A stretch of 64,000 nt of DNA from Methylopila capsulata (lineage in GTDB: Bacteria; Pseudomonadota; Alphaproteobacteria; Rhizobiales; Methylopilaceae), in assembly GCF_016907975.1 (NCBI RefSeq), contig NZ_JAFBCY010000002.1:620001-684000 (forward strand), given 5' to 3'. Below are positions 1-7,680 of the stretch, one piece after another; the first letter of the stretch is position 1; each line of letters begins with the position of its first letter. The position numbers were made by a program, and so were the translations under genes. Below the pieces are notes generated by a model. The model was not told the origin of the DNA. It did no database searches and was given only the letters and a program-made list of their open reading frames with translations.

Positions 1-600
1 CACTGGGTCTCCGCGAACGTGGCGGCGATCGAACGCGGCGTCGACCTCGTGGGCGGCGCGCTTGTGCTCGACGAGGCCGAGCCTGCGCCGGCTCTCGTGC
101 GCCGGCGCTGGTCGGCGCTCGCCGCCTATTGGGCGGAGGTCCGGCGCATCGAGGACGAACTCGACCCGCGGCCATGGGACCTGCCGCCGCGGCACGGCGA
201 CAACACCGGCGGGAGCCTCGCGGTCACGGCCGCCGCCTATCGCGCGGCGGGCGGCGTGCCGTTGCGCCCCACCGGCGAGGACTGGGCCTTCGTGATGGCG
301 GCGCAGGCGACCGGAGCCCGGCTGGCGCACCCGCGGGACGTCTGGGTGCGGGTCTCGCCGCGGACCGCGGGCCGCGCGAGCGGCGGCATGGCCGCGGCGA
401 TGGCCCGGCTTGGCGACCCCACGTCCGACGCCATGCTGCTGCCCTCCTTCGATCTCTGGCGGGAGCGCGCGCTGTGGCGCCGCGATCTGCGCCGTCGCGC
501 CGGCGGCGACGCGCTGGTCGCGACCCTCGAGCCCGAGTTGCCTCTCATGCCCTGCGCGTTCCGGCTGGACGCGCCGGCGCCGACGGAGGTCGCGGCGTGA
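1..600 (+). CDS. Family 2 glycosyltransferase, C-terminal part (gene enters from left edge)
   Basis: The reading frame is open from base 1, so the gene starts outside the window; the GTG at 19 is internal. The visible 199 residues look like the acceptor half of a GT-A/GT2 glycosyltransferase. An N-T-G-G-S-L-A-V segment followed by AYRAAGGVP and GEDWAF matches the usual 'GGxxxxRRxxxxxxGGFdE..EDxdl' region. A basic tail follows. It is the first visible gene of a tight operon and overlaps the next gene by GTGA. It probably adds a sugar to a carrier or small molecule; the substrate cannot be read. The DxD catalytic region is off the window. Confidence 0.75.
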   Translation, partial: HWVSANVAAIERGVDLVGGALVLDEAEPAPALVRRRWSALAAYWAEVRRIEDELDPRPWDLPPRHGDNTGGSLAVTAAAYRAAGGVPLRPTGEDWAFVMAAQATGARLAHPRDVWVRVSPRTAGRASGGMAAAMARLGDPTSDAMLLPSFDLWRERALWRRDLRRRAGGDALVATLEPELPLMPCAFRLDAPAPTEVAA

Positions 601-1628
601 GCCCGGCCCCCATCGGCTATTACGTCCATCACCAGGGCGAAGGTCACCGGCGCCGCGCAGCCGCCATCGCCGCCTTGGCGCCCGGTCGCTTCACGCTCAT
701 CGGCACGGGGGTCGCGGGCCTGCGCGGCCCGTTCGAAACGCTCGACATCCCGGACGACCGCCCGCAGGCTGACGGCTTCGATGGCCGCGACGACGCCGCC
801 GAGCGCCCGGAGGCGCTGCACTACGCGCCCTACGACCACGACGGCGTCCGCGCCCGGGCGCTCGCCATCGCCGGCTGGATCGCGGAACGGCGCCCCGCGC
901 TGCTCGTGGTCGACGTCTCCGTGGAGGTCGCGATGCTCGCCCGCCTTTGCGCCACGCCAACCGTCTACGTCCGGCTGGCCGGCGACCGGTCCGACCCCGC
1001 CCATCTCGACGCCTTCCGCGGCGCGCAGGCCCTGCTCGCGCCGTTCGACGAGCGGCTGGAGGACCCGCGCACGCCCGACTGGGTGCGCGCCAAGACGCGT
1101 TACGTCAGCGGGCTGGCCGTCGCCCCGAAGCCGGCCGAGCCGGAGGCCAACGTCGTCATGGTCGCCTTCGGCCGCGGCGGCTCGCGCGTCACGGGCGCCG
1201 ACCTCGCTGCGGCGGCGGGCGCGACCCCGGAGCGGGAGTGGCGCGTCATCGGCCCGGGCGAGCCCCCGACGCCGTGCCCCGACAACCTCAACGTCCTCGG
1301 CTGGACCGACGAGCCGGAGCGCGCGATCGCCGCGGCCGGCGTCGTGGTCGGCGGCGCCGGCGACGGCGTCCTTGGGGCGGTCGCAGCCGCGGCTCGTCCC
1401 TTCGTCTGCGTGCCCGAGGACCGGGCCTATGACGAGCAGGCGGCCAAGGCCACGGCGCTCGAGGCCCTCGGCGCGGCGGTCGTCCGGCCGCGCTGGCCGA
1501 ACGCCGCGGACTGGCCGGCGACCCTCGACGAGGCCGGACGGCTGGACACGCGGCGGATCGCCGGCCTGCACGACCCCGCGGGCCTTGCGAAAGCCGCGGC
1601 CTTCATCCTGGATCAGGCGACCTCATGA
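597..1628 (+). CDS. MurG/GT28-like glycosyltransferase
   Basis: This 343-residue protein starts at GTG 597, inside the stop of the previous gene (GTGA). The N-terminus has a YYVHHQGEGHRRRA loop like the glycine/histidine loop of GT-B enzymes of the MurG/GT28 type. The C-terminal half has an F-G-R-G-G-S nucleotide-sugar loop (about residue 190) and a V-V-V-G-G-A-G-D-G-V segment resembling the donor-binding 'GGxGT' site. The expected product is a soluble or membrane-associated nucleotide-sugar glycosyltransferase. The full-length frame opens far upstream, but the overlap start fits the operon. Substrate unknown. Confidence 0.72.
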   Translation: MSPAPIGYYVHHQGEGHRRRAAAIAALAPGRFTLIGTGVAGLRGPFETLDIPDDRPQADGFDGRDDAAERPEALHYAPYDHDGVRARALAIAGWIAERRPALLVVDVSVEVAMLARLCATPTVYVRLAGDRSDPAHLDAFRGAQALLAPFDERLEDPRTPDWVRAKTRYVSGLAVAPKPAEPEANVVMVAFGRGGSRVTGADLAAAAGATPEREWRVIGPGEPPTPCPDNLNVLGWTDEPERAIAAAGVVVGGAGDGVLGAVAAAARPFVCVPEDRAYDEQAAKATALEALGAAVVRPRWPNAADWPATLDEAGRLDTRRIAGLHDPAGLAKAAAFILDQATS

Positions 1629-2731
1629 CCAACCTCCCCGCCACCGCGCTGCGCTTCGCCCTGCTCGACGGGGCGCTCGCCGAACTGGGCGCGGCCTACG
1701 ACGCGAAGGGCGTCTATCCGGCCGACAGCGTCGCGCTGCTGGTCCGGTGCCGGATGCACCAGACCTTCGCTCCGCCGGCCGCCGGCGGCGAGGTTTTCCG
1801 ATCGGCGCAGGAGGAGAACCGGGCGCTGTTCGATTGCCTCCGGATGGTGGGGCGCGCGGACCTCAGCCTAGGCCGCATCTTCGAAGGCCACGTCAACGCG
1901 TTGAAGCTGTTCGCCTGGTACGGCTCGGAGCGTCAGCACAAGCGCCTCGCGCGGGATCTCGCGGCCGGCCGGCTGTTCGGCGTCTGGGCGACCGAACCGA
2001 CCCCCGGCGTCGCCCTCGCCAAGGACCCGTTCGGCTGGCGGCTCGACGGCGCCAAGCGGTTCGCGACCGGCGCCGGCAGCCTCGACTACGCCATCGTCAC
2101 CGCGCGGCCGGACGAGGGGCCGCGCCGGCTGGTCATCGTGGCGGCGAACATCGCCGAACGCGCCGACCTCTCCGCCTGGACCATGCGCGGCATGCGCGCC
2201 ACCGCGAGCGGCTCCTACGACGTCACCGGGGTGCGCCCCGCCGACGACGATTTGCTGGGCGAGCCCGGCGTCTACGACATCGAACCGCGCTTTACGGCCG
2301 GGGCGTGGCGGTTCCTCGCCGTGCAGCTCGGCGGCGTGGAGGCGCTCCTGGCCGAGACCCGGGCGGCGCTCGGCGAGGCCGCCCGCGCGGACCCGCTGCA
2401 GCGCGCGAAGTTCGGCGAGGCCGTCGCCGCGACCCGCGGGGCGGGCCTCTGGGTGCGCGAGGCGGCGGACCGCGCCGCCGCCGACCACCCCGACGCCAAG
2501 CCCTTCGTGCAGATGACCCGCGGCGTGGTCGAGCGCGCGGCGCTCGACGTGATGGAGCTCTCCGCGCGCCTCGTCGGCACGCGCAGCGCGGTCGAGGGCA
2601 CGCGGATCGACAAGATCATCCGCGACCTCAGCCTCTACCTCCGCCAGGCCGGTCCGGACCACGCCCGCGACGAGGCCGCCAAGGCCTGGCTCGACCACGA
2701 CGTCTGGGGCGAGGGCGACGAGCTGTGGTGA
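1625..2731 (+). CDS. Acyl-CoA dehydrogenase-like flavoprotein
   Basis: This 368-residue protein overlaps the preceding stop by ATGA. It has the acyl-CoA dehydrogenase fold layout: a helical N-terminal half, a middle beta domain starting near FGVWATEP (the usual 'xxAxTEP' FAD loop, about residue 118) and a helical C-terminal domain. I could not place the usual catalytic glutamate with confidence, so it may be a flavin oxidase or monooxygenase of this superfamily rather than a fatty acyl-CoA dehydrogenase. Sitting between glycosyltransferases and a deacetylase, it probably oxidises a lipid or sugar-linked intermediate. That role is inference. Confidence 0.7.
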   Translation: MTNLPATALRFALLDGALAELGAAYDAKGVYPADSVALLVRCRMHQTFAPPAAGGEVFRSAQEENRALFDCLRMVGRADLSLGRIFEGHVNALKLFAWYGSERQHKRLARDLAAGRLFGVWATEPTPGVALAKDPFGWRLDGAKRFATGAGSLDYAIVTARPDEGPRRLVIVAANIAERADLSAWTMRGMRATASGSYDVTGVRPADDDLLGEPGVYDIEPRFTAGAWRFLAVQLGGVEALLAETRAALGEAARADPLQRAKFGEAVAATRGAGLWVREAADRAAADHPDAKPFVQMTRGVVERAALDVMELSARLVGTRSAVEGTRIDKIIRDLSLYLRQAGPDHARDEAAKAWLDHDVWGEGDELW

Positions 2732-3417
2732 CCGCGCCGCACGCCGCCCGGCTCAGCCAAACCCCCTGGGCCAGGGCCCGCTGGCTGGTGCTCGCGCCCC
2801 ACGCCGACGACGAGACCATCGGCGCCGGCGCGCTGATCCGCGAGGCGGCGGCCGACGACCGGCTTGCGGGCGTCGCGTTCCTCACCGACGGCGCCGCCTC
2901 CCACGGCGACCGCGGCCCGCGCGATCTCGCCGCCATCCGCCGGGCGGAAGCGCGCCGCGCGCTCCGGCGGCTGACGCCTTTCGCGCCGCCGCCGACCTTT
3001 CTCGACTGGCCCGACGCCGCCCCGCCCGAGGAGGGCGACCCGCGCCGGGCGCGCGCGCTCGCCACGCTCGCCGCGCTCTGCCGCAGGGGCCGGGTCGACG
3101 CCGTCGCCGTCACGAGCGGGCGCGACCCCCATTGCGACCACAAGGCCGCCTGCGCGCTGGCCTATGCGCTGGCCGCCGCCGCGCCCCGGCCGCTCCGCGT
3201 GTTCGAATACGTCGTGTGGGCGGAGGAGGCGATGCCGGCGAGCTATCGGGCGTTCCGCACCGAGCCCGCGCCGGCCGGGCCGCGCAGCCTCGCGCTCGCC
3301 GCCCACCGCAGCCAGATGACGCCGCTCCACGGCGACGGCTTCCGCGTGCCCGAGCGTCTGCGCCGCATGGCCCCCGCCGACGTGCTGTACCTCCGGAGCT
3401 TCCGCCATGCGTCCTGA
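2728..3417 (+). CDS. PIG-L/LmbE-family N-acetylglucosaminyl deacetylase
   Basis: The start is GTG 2728, overlapping the previous stop by 4 bp, and gives 229 residues. The zinc-binding motif of the PIG-L family is present as APHADDET (His25, Asp27, Asp28; the family form is H-P-D-D-E). A second histidine cluster DPHCDHKAA lies near residue 135. Family members remove the N-acetyl group from GlcNAc-containing glycosides (GlcNAc-PI, mycothiol and bacillithiol precursors, teicoplanin-like substrates). The neighbours are glycosyltransferases and a NodS-like methyltransferase, so the freed amine may be methylated next. Confidence 0.82.
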   Translation: MTAPHAARLSQTPWARARWLVLAPHADDETIGAGALIREAAADDRLAGVAFLTDGAASHGDRGPRDLAAIRRAEARRALRRLTPFAPPPTFLDWPDAAPPEEGDPRRARALATLAALCRRGRVDAVAVTSGRDPHCDHKAACALAYALAAAAPRPLRVFEYVVWAEEAMPASYRAFRTEPAPAGPRSLALAAHRSQMTPLHGDGFRVPERLRRMAPADVLYLRSFRHAS

Positions 3418-3991
3418 CCACTCCCTGCCGCCGGATTATTTCGAGGGCATGTTCAAGGCCGATCCCGACCCCTGGCGCTTCGAGACCAGCGCCTACGAAC
3501 AGGCGAAGTACGACCGCACGATCGCGGCGCTCGCCGGCCGCCGCTACGACCGCGCGCTTGAGGTCGGCTGCGCCAACGGCGTGCTGACCCGCCGGGTGGC
3601 GGACCACGCCGGCGAGCTGGTCGCGCTCGACGTCAGCGACAGCGCGCTGGCCGCCGCCCGCGCGCGCTGCGAGGGCCTCGAAACCGTGAGCTTCAGCCGC
3701 GCGACCTTCCCAGCGGAGGCGCCCGCGGGGGCGTTCGACCTGATCCTGCTGTCCGAGGTCGTCTACTACTGGAGCGACGCCGACATCCTCCTCGCCGGCC
3801 GGCGGATCGACGCGGCGCTCGCGGCCGGCGGCGACCTGCTGCTGGTGCACTGGATCGGCGAGACCGACTACCCGCAGACCGGCGACGAGGCGGTGGCGAA
3901 GCTCGCCGACGCGATCTCGGCGCCGTTCCAGGCGGCGCGGAGCGAGCGGACCGACCGCTACCGCCTCGACCTCTGGCGGCGGGCGCCGTGA
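3407..3991 (+). CDS. NodS-like class I SAM-dependent methyltransferase
   Basis: This 194-residue protein overlaps the deacetylase gene by 11 bp. An N-terminal YFEGMFKADPDPWRFETS stretch is followed by SAM motif I, LEVGCANGVLTRRVA (about residues 46-60), then an acidic LDVSD motif II and ILLSEVVYYW. This layout is the one seen in NodS/PF05401 methyltransferases, which N-methylate the deacetylated glucosamine of Nod factors. The adjacent PIG-L deacetylase makes an amino-sugar substrate plausible. The real acceptor is unknown. Confidence 0.8.
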   Translation: MRPDHSLPPDYFEGMFKADPDPWRFETSAYEQAKYDRTIAALAGRRYDRALEVGCANGVLTRRVADHAGELVALDVSDSALAAARARCEGLETVSFSRATFPAEAPAGAFDLILLSEVVYYWSDADILLAGRRIDAALAAGGDLLLVHWIGETDYPQTGDEAVAKLADAISAPFQAARSERTDRYRLDLWRRAP

Positions 3992-4797
3992 GCGACCTCA
4001 GCGTCCTGACGCTTGCGCGCAACCGCACGCCTCATCTGCTCAACCTGCTGGAAGGGCTTCGGCGCTCCGATCGCCGCCCGCACGAGTTGGTCGTCGTCGA
4101 CATGAACGACAGCGCCCTGGCCTTGCCGCCGGCGCCGTTTCCGGTGCGCGTGGCGCGCCTGCCCGACAGGACCCTGCCGCTCGCAGGGGCCCGCAACCGC
4201 GCGGCGCGGCTGGCGACCGGCTGCCGGCTGCTGTTCCTCGACGCCGACTGCATCCCCTCCGCCGGCCTCGTCGACGCGATCGAGACCGCGCTCGACGAGA
4301 CGGACGCGCTGATCTGCCCCGAGGCGCTCTACCTCGGCCCCGACGACGCACGCGGACCCTGGACGGAGGGCGCGCTCCGCGCCGCCGGCCGCGCCCATCC
4401 CGTGCGCCCCTTCCCCGCCGAGGGGTTGCGGCCGGAGCTGAACCCCGGCCTGTTCTGGTCGCTCGCCTTCGGCGTGCGCCGCGCGACCTTCGAGGCGCTC
4501 GGCGGCTTCGACGAGACCTTCGTCGGCTACGGCGGCGAGGACACCGACTTCGGCCTCACGGCGCAGGCGGCGGGGACGCCGCTGCTGTTTCTCGGCGGCG
4601 CCCCGGCGTTCCACCAGCACCACCCCGTGAGCGACCCGCCGATCGAGCATCTCGCGGACATCGTCCGCAACGCGGAGCTGTTCCACGCGAAGTGGAGGCG
4701 CTGGCCGATGGAGGGCTGGCTCGCCGCCTTCGAGGCCATGGGCCTCGTCGCGCGCCAGGGCGACAGAATCGTCGCGCGGCCGTCCGCGGCCGGCTGA
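3988..4797 (+). CDS. Family 2 glycosyltransferase
   Basis: This 269-residue GT-A enzyme starts at GTG 3988 (GTGA overlap). The visible motifs are an N-terminal LSVLTLARNR, GARNRAA, the metal-binding LDADCIPS (about residue 85), a GGFDETFVGYGGEDTDFG acceptor/catalytic segment (about residue 170) and a His-rich FHQHHPV. These are hallmarks of GT2 enzymes of the chondroitin/galactofuranosyl kind. It is the last gene of the six-gene operon; the next gene is convergent and 22 bp away. The acceptor is unknown. Confidence 0.85.
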   Translation: MSDLSVLTLARNRTPHLLNLLEGLRRSDRRPHELVVVDMNDSALALPPAPFPVRVARLPDRTLPLAGARNRAARLATGCRLLFLDADCIPSAGLVDAIETALDETDALICPEALYLGPDDARGPWTEGALRAAGRAHPVRPFPAEGLRPELNPGLFWSLAFGVRRATFEALGGFDETFVGYGGEDTDFGLTAQAAGTPLLFLGGAPAFHQHHPVSDPPIEHLADIVRNAELFHAKWRRWPMEGWLAAFEAMGLVARQGDRIVARPSAAG

Positions 4798-4819
4798 GCC
4801 GGGCGGGACGGTCCGCTGC

Positions 4820-5470
4820 TTATGACGACGCCGCTGCGACCCGCCCCTCGGCGGCGAGCCGCGCGTACCAGCGCGTCGCCGCCTCGAGGTCCATCCGGGT
4901 GAGCCCATGGCTCGCCGGCAGGGTCTCGAGCGTCACCGCCGCGCCCGCCGCGCGCAGCTGCCGCTCCAGCAGGGCGGCGTGCGCGCCCGAGGCGATGGGG
5001 TCGAGCGCGCCCGACAGCATCAGCACGGGCGCCGCGTCGAGCTCCGCGGCGGGCGGCGTCGTCAGCGGCGGCATGGCCCGCAGCAGCGCCGCGCCCGCGA
5101 GCGTGCCGGGATGCAGCAGCATCACGGCCGCGGCGATGTTGGCGCCGTTGGAGTAGCCGAGCGCGATCGGAGCGGCGATCCCGTAGGCCGTCCGCGCCTC
5201 GGCGACGAAGCGGGCGAGGTCGCCCGCCCGGCGGCGGACGTCGTCCTCGTCGAACACGCCTTCGGCGAGCCTGCGGAAGAACCGCGGCGCGCCGCGCTCC
5301 AGCACCTGTCCACGGGGGGACAGCAGCGCCGCGCCCGGCGCGATCGCCTCCCCGAGGGCTAGGAGATCGGTCTCGTCGCCGCCGGTGCCGTGCAGCAGCA
5401 GCAACGGAGGAAGCCCGGGCCGCGTCGCGGGCCGGTGGACATGCACGAACGAGAGGTCCTGCGCGCTCAT
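4820..5470 (-). CDS. mhqD: MhqD-like carboxylesterase (alpha/beta hydrolase)
   Basis: This 216-residue alpha/beta hydrolase has the oxyanion segment LLLHGTGGDE, the nucleophile elbow GYSNGAN (Ser of G-x-S-x-G, about residue 108), an acid in LSGALDPI and a C-terminal SHGLT histidine. I chose the ATG at 5470, which has a GGAG-type ribosome site; the 60 codons upstream are composition-driven. It lies next to the mhqO-like dioxygenase gene on the same strand, the pairing known from Bacillus mhqNOD and many proteobacteria, where it helps clear quinones or hydroquinones. A 225-bp gap with palindromic repeats separates the two genes. Confidence 0.75.
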   Translation of the reverse strand: MSAQDLSFVHVHRPATRPGLPPLLLLHGTGGDETDLLALGEAIAPGAALLSPRGQVLERGAPRFFRRLAEGVFDEDDVRRRAGDLARFVAEARTAYGIAAPIALGYSNGANIAAAVMLLHPGTLAGAALLRAMPPLTTPPAAELDAAPVLMLSGALDPIASGAHAALLERQLRAAGAAVTLETLPASHGLTRMDLEAATRWYARLAAEGRVAAASS

Positions 5471-5512
5471 GGGCGTCGCTCCTTCGGTTCGGGGAATTTG
5501 ACGTTTCAGGCT

Positions 5513-5662
5513 GCGTCCTCCCCTTGCAGGGAGGGCCAGCGTTCGGTGGTTTAGATCGAGCCCTCGCCCGTCCCATGGCCGGCGGGGGGAGCACGCCTTG
5601 GCGGAGGAGCTTGATTCTGGGCCACCCCCACCCCTAACCCCTCCCCGCAAGGGGGAGGGGGA
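5513..5662. repeat. Two GC-rich palindromic interspersed elements in the mhqO-mhqD gap
   Basis: The 225-bp gap holds a short copy (about 5515-5537, TCCTCCCCTTGCAGGGAGGG) and a fuller copy in the opposite sense (about 5614-5661). The fuller copy has the stem CCCCTCCCCGCAAGGGGGAG and a flank reading ATTCTGGGCCACCCCCACCC. The same core and flank recur near 29.28, 58.11, 60.07 and 60.18 kb. Confidence 0.75.
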
Positions 5663-5695
5663 CCAAGGGGCGCGTCGAGCTTAAAGGCCGCCCTC

Positions 5696-6625
5696 TCACG
5701 CGAGCGCGGGAAGCCGCTCTTCGATCTTCGGCCGCAGCGCCTCGAGGAAGGGCGGCAGCTTCAGCGCCTGGCCGAGCGTCTCCGCCGGCTCGTCGACCGC
5801 GAAGCCCGGCGCGTCGGTGGCGATCTCGAACAGCACGCCGCCCGGCTCCCGGAAGTAGATCGAGCGGAAGTAGTTGCGGTCCTTCTGCTCGGTCACGCCG
5901 AGGCCGTGCTCGGTCACCAGTCTGCGGGCCATCTCGGCCTGCGCGACGTCGTCCGCCGCCCGGAAGGCGACATGGTGGACGCCGCCGCGACCGGGACGGC
6001 CGGGCAGGAAGTCGCCCGCCGCGTGCAGGTCGACGAAGCGGCCGTAGCCCTCGCCGCCGGCGTCGAAGCGGGTGACGCTGCCTTCGCGCCCGACCTCCGT
6101 CTGGCCGAACACGTTGGTGAGGATCGCGGCCGTGGGGGCGGCGTCCCTGAGCAGCAGCGTGACGCCGTGGAAGCCGCGGATGGCGTGCTCGGCCGGGATC
6201 TTCGCCCCGTCCCAGCCCGGCTCGTTCTCGGCGCCTTCGACGCCGACGAGGGCGAGCGAAAGGCCGTCGTGATCCTTGAACGCGAGCGTGGTTTCGCCGA
6301 AGCGGACCACCGGAGCCTCATGGGAGACGGAGGCCTCGACGAAGCGCTGGGTCCAGAAGCCGATCGAGGCGCGCGGCACGCGGAAGGCGGTGCGCGAGGT
6401 CTCGCCCACGCCCACCCGGCCGACGGCCGCATGGTCCCAGGGGAAGAAGGTGAGGATCGAGCCCGGGCGACCGGCGTCGTCGCCGTAGTAGAGGTGATAG
6501 GTGCCGGGATCGTCGAAGTTGACGGTCTTCTTGACGAGGCGAAGGCCGAGGACGTCCGTGTAGAACCGGACGTTGCGGGCGGCGGGACCGCTGACGGCGG
6601 TCACATGGTGCAGGGCGGAGGTCAT
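5696..6625 (-). CDS. mhqO: MhqO-like ring-cleaving dioxygenase (two-domain VOC protein)
   Basis: This 309-residue protein has two vicinal-oxygen-chelate domains. Metal ligands are visible as LHHVTAV near residue 6, GVHHVAF near 210 and LFEIATD near 260, with a linker between the domains. The sequence matches the MhqO/YkcA family of putative hydroquinone-cleaving dioxygenases. The LysR gene is divergent across a 104-bp spacer and the mhqD-like esterase lies downstream, which supports a quinone or electrophile detoxification role. The ATG at 6625 is the natural start. Confidence 0.85.
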   Translation of the reverse strand: MTSALHHVTAVSGPAARNVRFYTDVLGLRLVKKTVNFDDPGTYHLYYGDDAGRPGSILTFFPWDHAAVGRVGVGETSRTAFRVPRASIGFWTQRFVEASVSHEAPVVRFGETTLAFKDHDGLSLALVGVEGAENEPGWDGAKIPAEHAIRGFHGVTLLLRDAAPTAAILTNVFGQTEVGREGSVTRFDAGGEGYGRFVDLHAAGDFLPGRPGRGGVHHVAFRAADDVAQAEMARRLVTEHGLGVTEQKDRNYFRSIYFREPGGVLFEIATDAPGFAVDEPAETLGQALKLPPFLEALRPKIEERLPALA

Positions 6626-6690
6626 CGGGTGAGCCTTTCGGGTCCGGCGGTTTGCGTTGGAACGAAAGTACGCACTCCTGTTAGGATCGA

Positions 6691-6720
6691 AATAGAAACG
6701 ATTGAAACTGACTGTTTCCA
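6691..6720. promoter_or_regulatory. Candidate LysR operator between mhqO and its regulator
   Basis: The divergent 104-bp spacer contains an AT-richer stretch with GAAAC repeated at 6695-6699 and 6704-6708. The inverted half GTTTC is at 6714-6718, giving GAAAC-TGACT-GTTTC. The position just before the LysR start fits autoregulation plus control of mhqO. No binding data; pattern only. Confidence 0.4.
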
Positions 6721-6729
6721 GGATTGATC

Positions 6730-7656
6730 ATGACGACGACCCTCCCGGATTTCGAAGCCTGGGCGATCTTCGCCCGCGTCGCGGCCCGCGGCTCCTTCGC
6801 CCGCGCCGCCGAGGAGCTGGCCCTCTCCAAGGCCACGGTGTCGAAGGCCGTGGCGCGGCTTGAGGCGCGGCTCGCAACGCCCCTGCTCCACCGCACCACC
6901 CGCCGGCTCTCGCTGACCGAGGCGGGACGCGCCGCCGCCGACAGCGCCGAGCGCATCCTGAAGGCGGGCGAGGCCGCGGAGGCGGAGGCGGTCGCCGGCT
7001 CCGCCACGCCCCGCGGGCGGGTGCGGCTCGCGGTCCCGATGTCGTTCGGGATCGCCCATGTGGCGCCGCTGCTGCCGGATTTTTTGGAGGCGCACCCCCA
7101 GGTCTCCGTCGACCTCCACCTCGCCGACGCCCAGGTGGACCTGATCGGCGAGGGCTTCGACGTGGCGCTCCGCATCGCCGCGCTGGCGGATTCCCGGCTG
7201 AGGGCGCGCCGGCTGTGCGAGGTGCGGCGGCTCGTCGTCGGCGCGCCGGCCTACTTTGCGCGCGCGGGGCGCCCGGAGCACCCGCGCGACCTCGAGGCCC
7301 ACGCCTGCCTCGGCTACGCCTACCTGCCGGGCTGGGACCGCTGGCGGTTCCTCGACGCCTCCGGCGCGGAGGAGGCCGTGAACGTCACCGGCCCCCTGAG
7401 GGCCAACAACGCCGACGCCCTGACGGCAAGCCTGCGCGCCGGCCTCGGCCTCGCGGTGCAGCCGCAGTTCATCGTCCACGACGACCTGGCGTCGGGCCGG
7501 CTGGAGGCCGCGCTGCCCGGCTGGTCGCCGCCGCCGATCGCGCTCCACGTGGTGACGCCGCCGGGCGCGTTCCGGCCGGCGCGGGTGACGGCCCTGATCG
7601 ACTTTCTCGGTCGCCGGCTGACGGCGGCCCCATGGGCGCAGGCGGTCGCCGCGTGA
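6730..7656 (+). CDS. LysR-family transcriptional regulator
   Basis: This 308-residue protein has an N-terminal winged helix-turn-helix (about residues 5-64; RAAEELALSKATVSKAVARLE is the recognition region) and a LysR substrate-binding domain from about residue 90. I chose the ATG at 6730 over the in-frame TTG two codons upstream. It is transcribed away from the mhqO-like gene, so it most likely senses the quinone or aromatic compound handled by mhqO/mhqD. The effector is unknown. Confidence 0.88.
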   Translation: MTTTLPDFEAWAIFARVAARGSFARAAEELALSKATVSKAVARLEARLATPLLHRTTRRLSLTEAGRAAADSAERILKAGEAAEAEAVAGSATPRGRVRLAVPMSFGIAHVAPLLPDFLEAHPQVSVDLHLADAQVDLIGEGFDVALRIAALADSRLRARRLCEVRRLVVGAPAYFARAGRPEHPRDLEAHACLGYAYLPGWDRWRFLDASGAEEAVNVTGPLRANNADALTASLRAGLGLAVQPQFIVHDDLASGRLEAALPGWSPPPIALHVVTPPGAFRPARVTALIDFLGRRLTAAPWAQAVAA

Positions 7657-7680
7657 CGATCGGCTGAACGCCCCGAAGGC

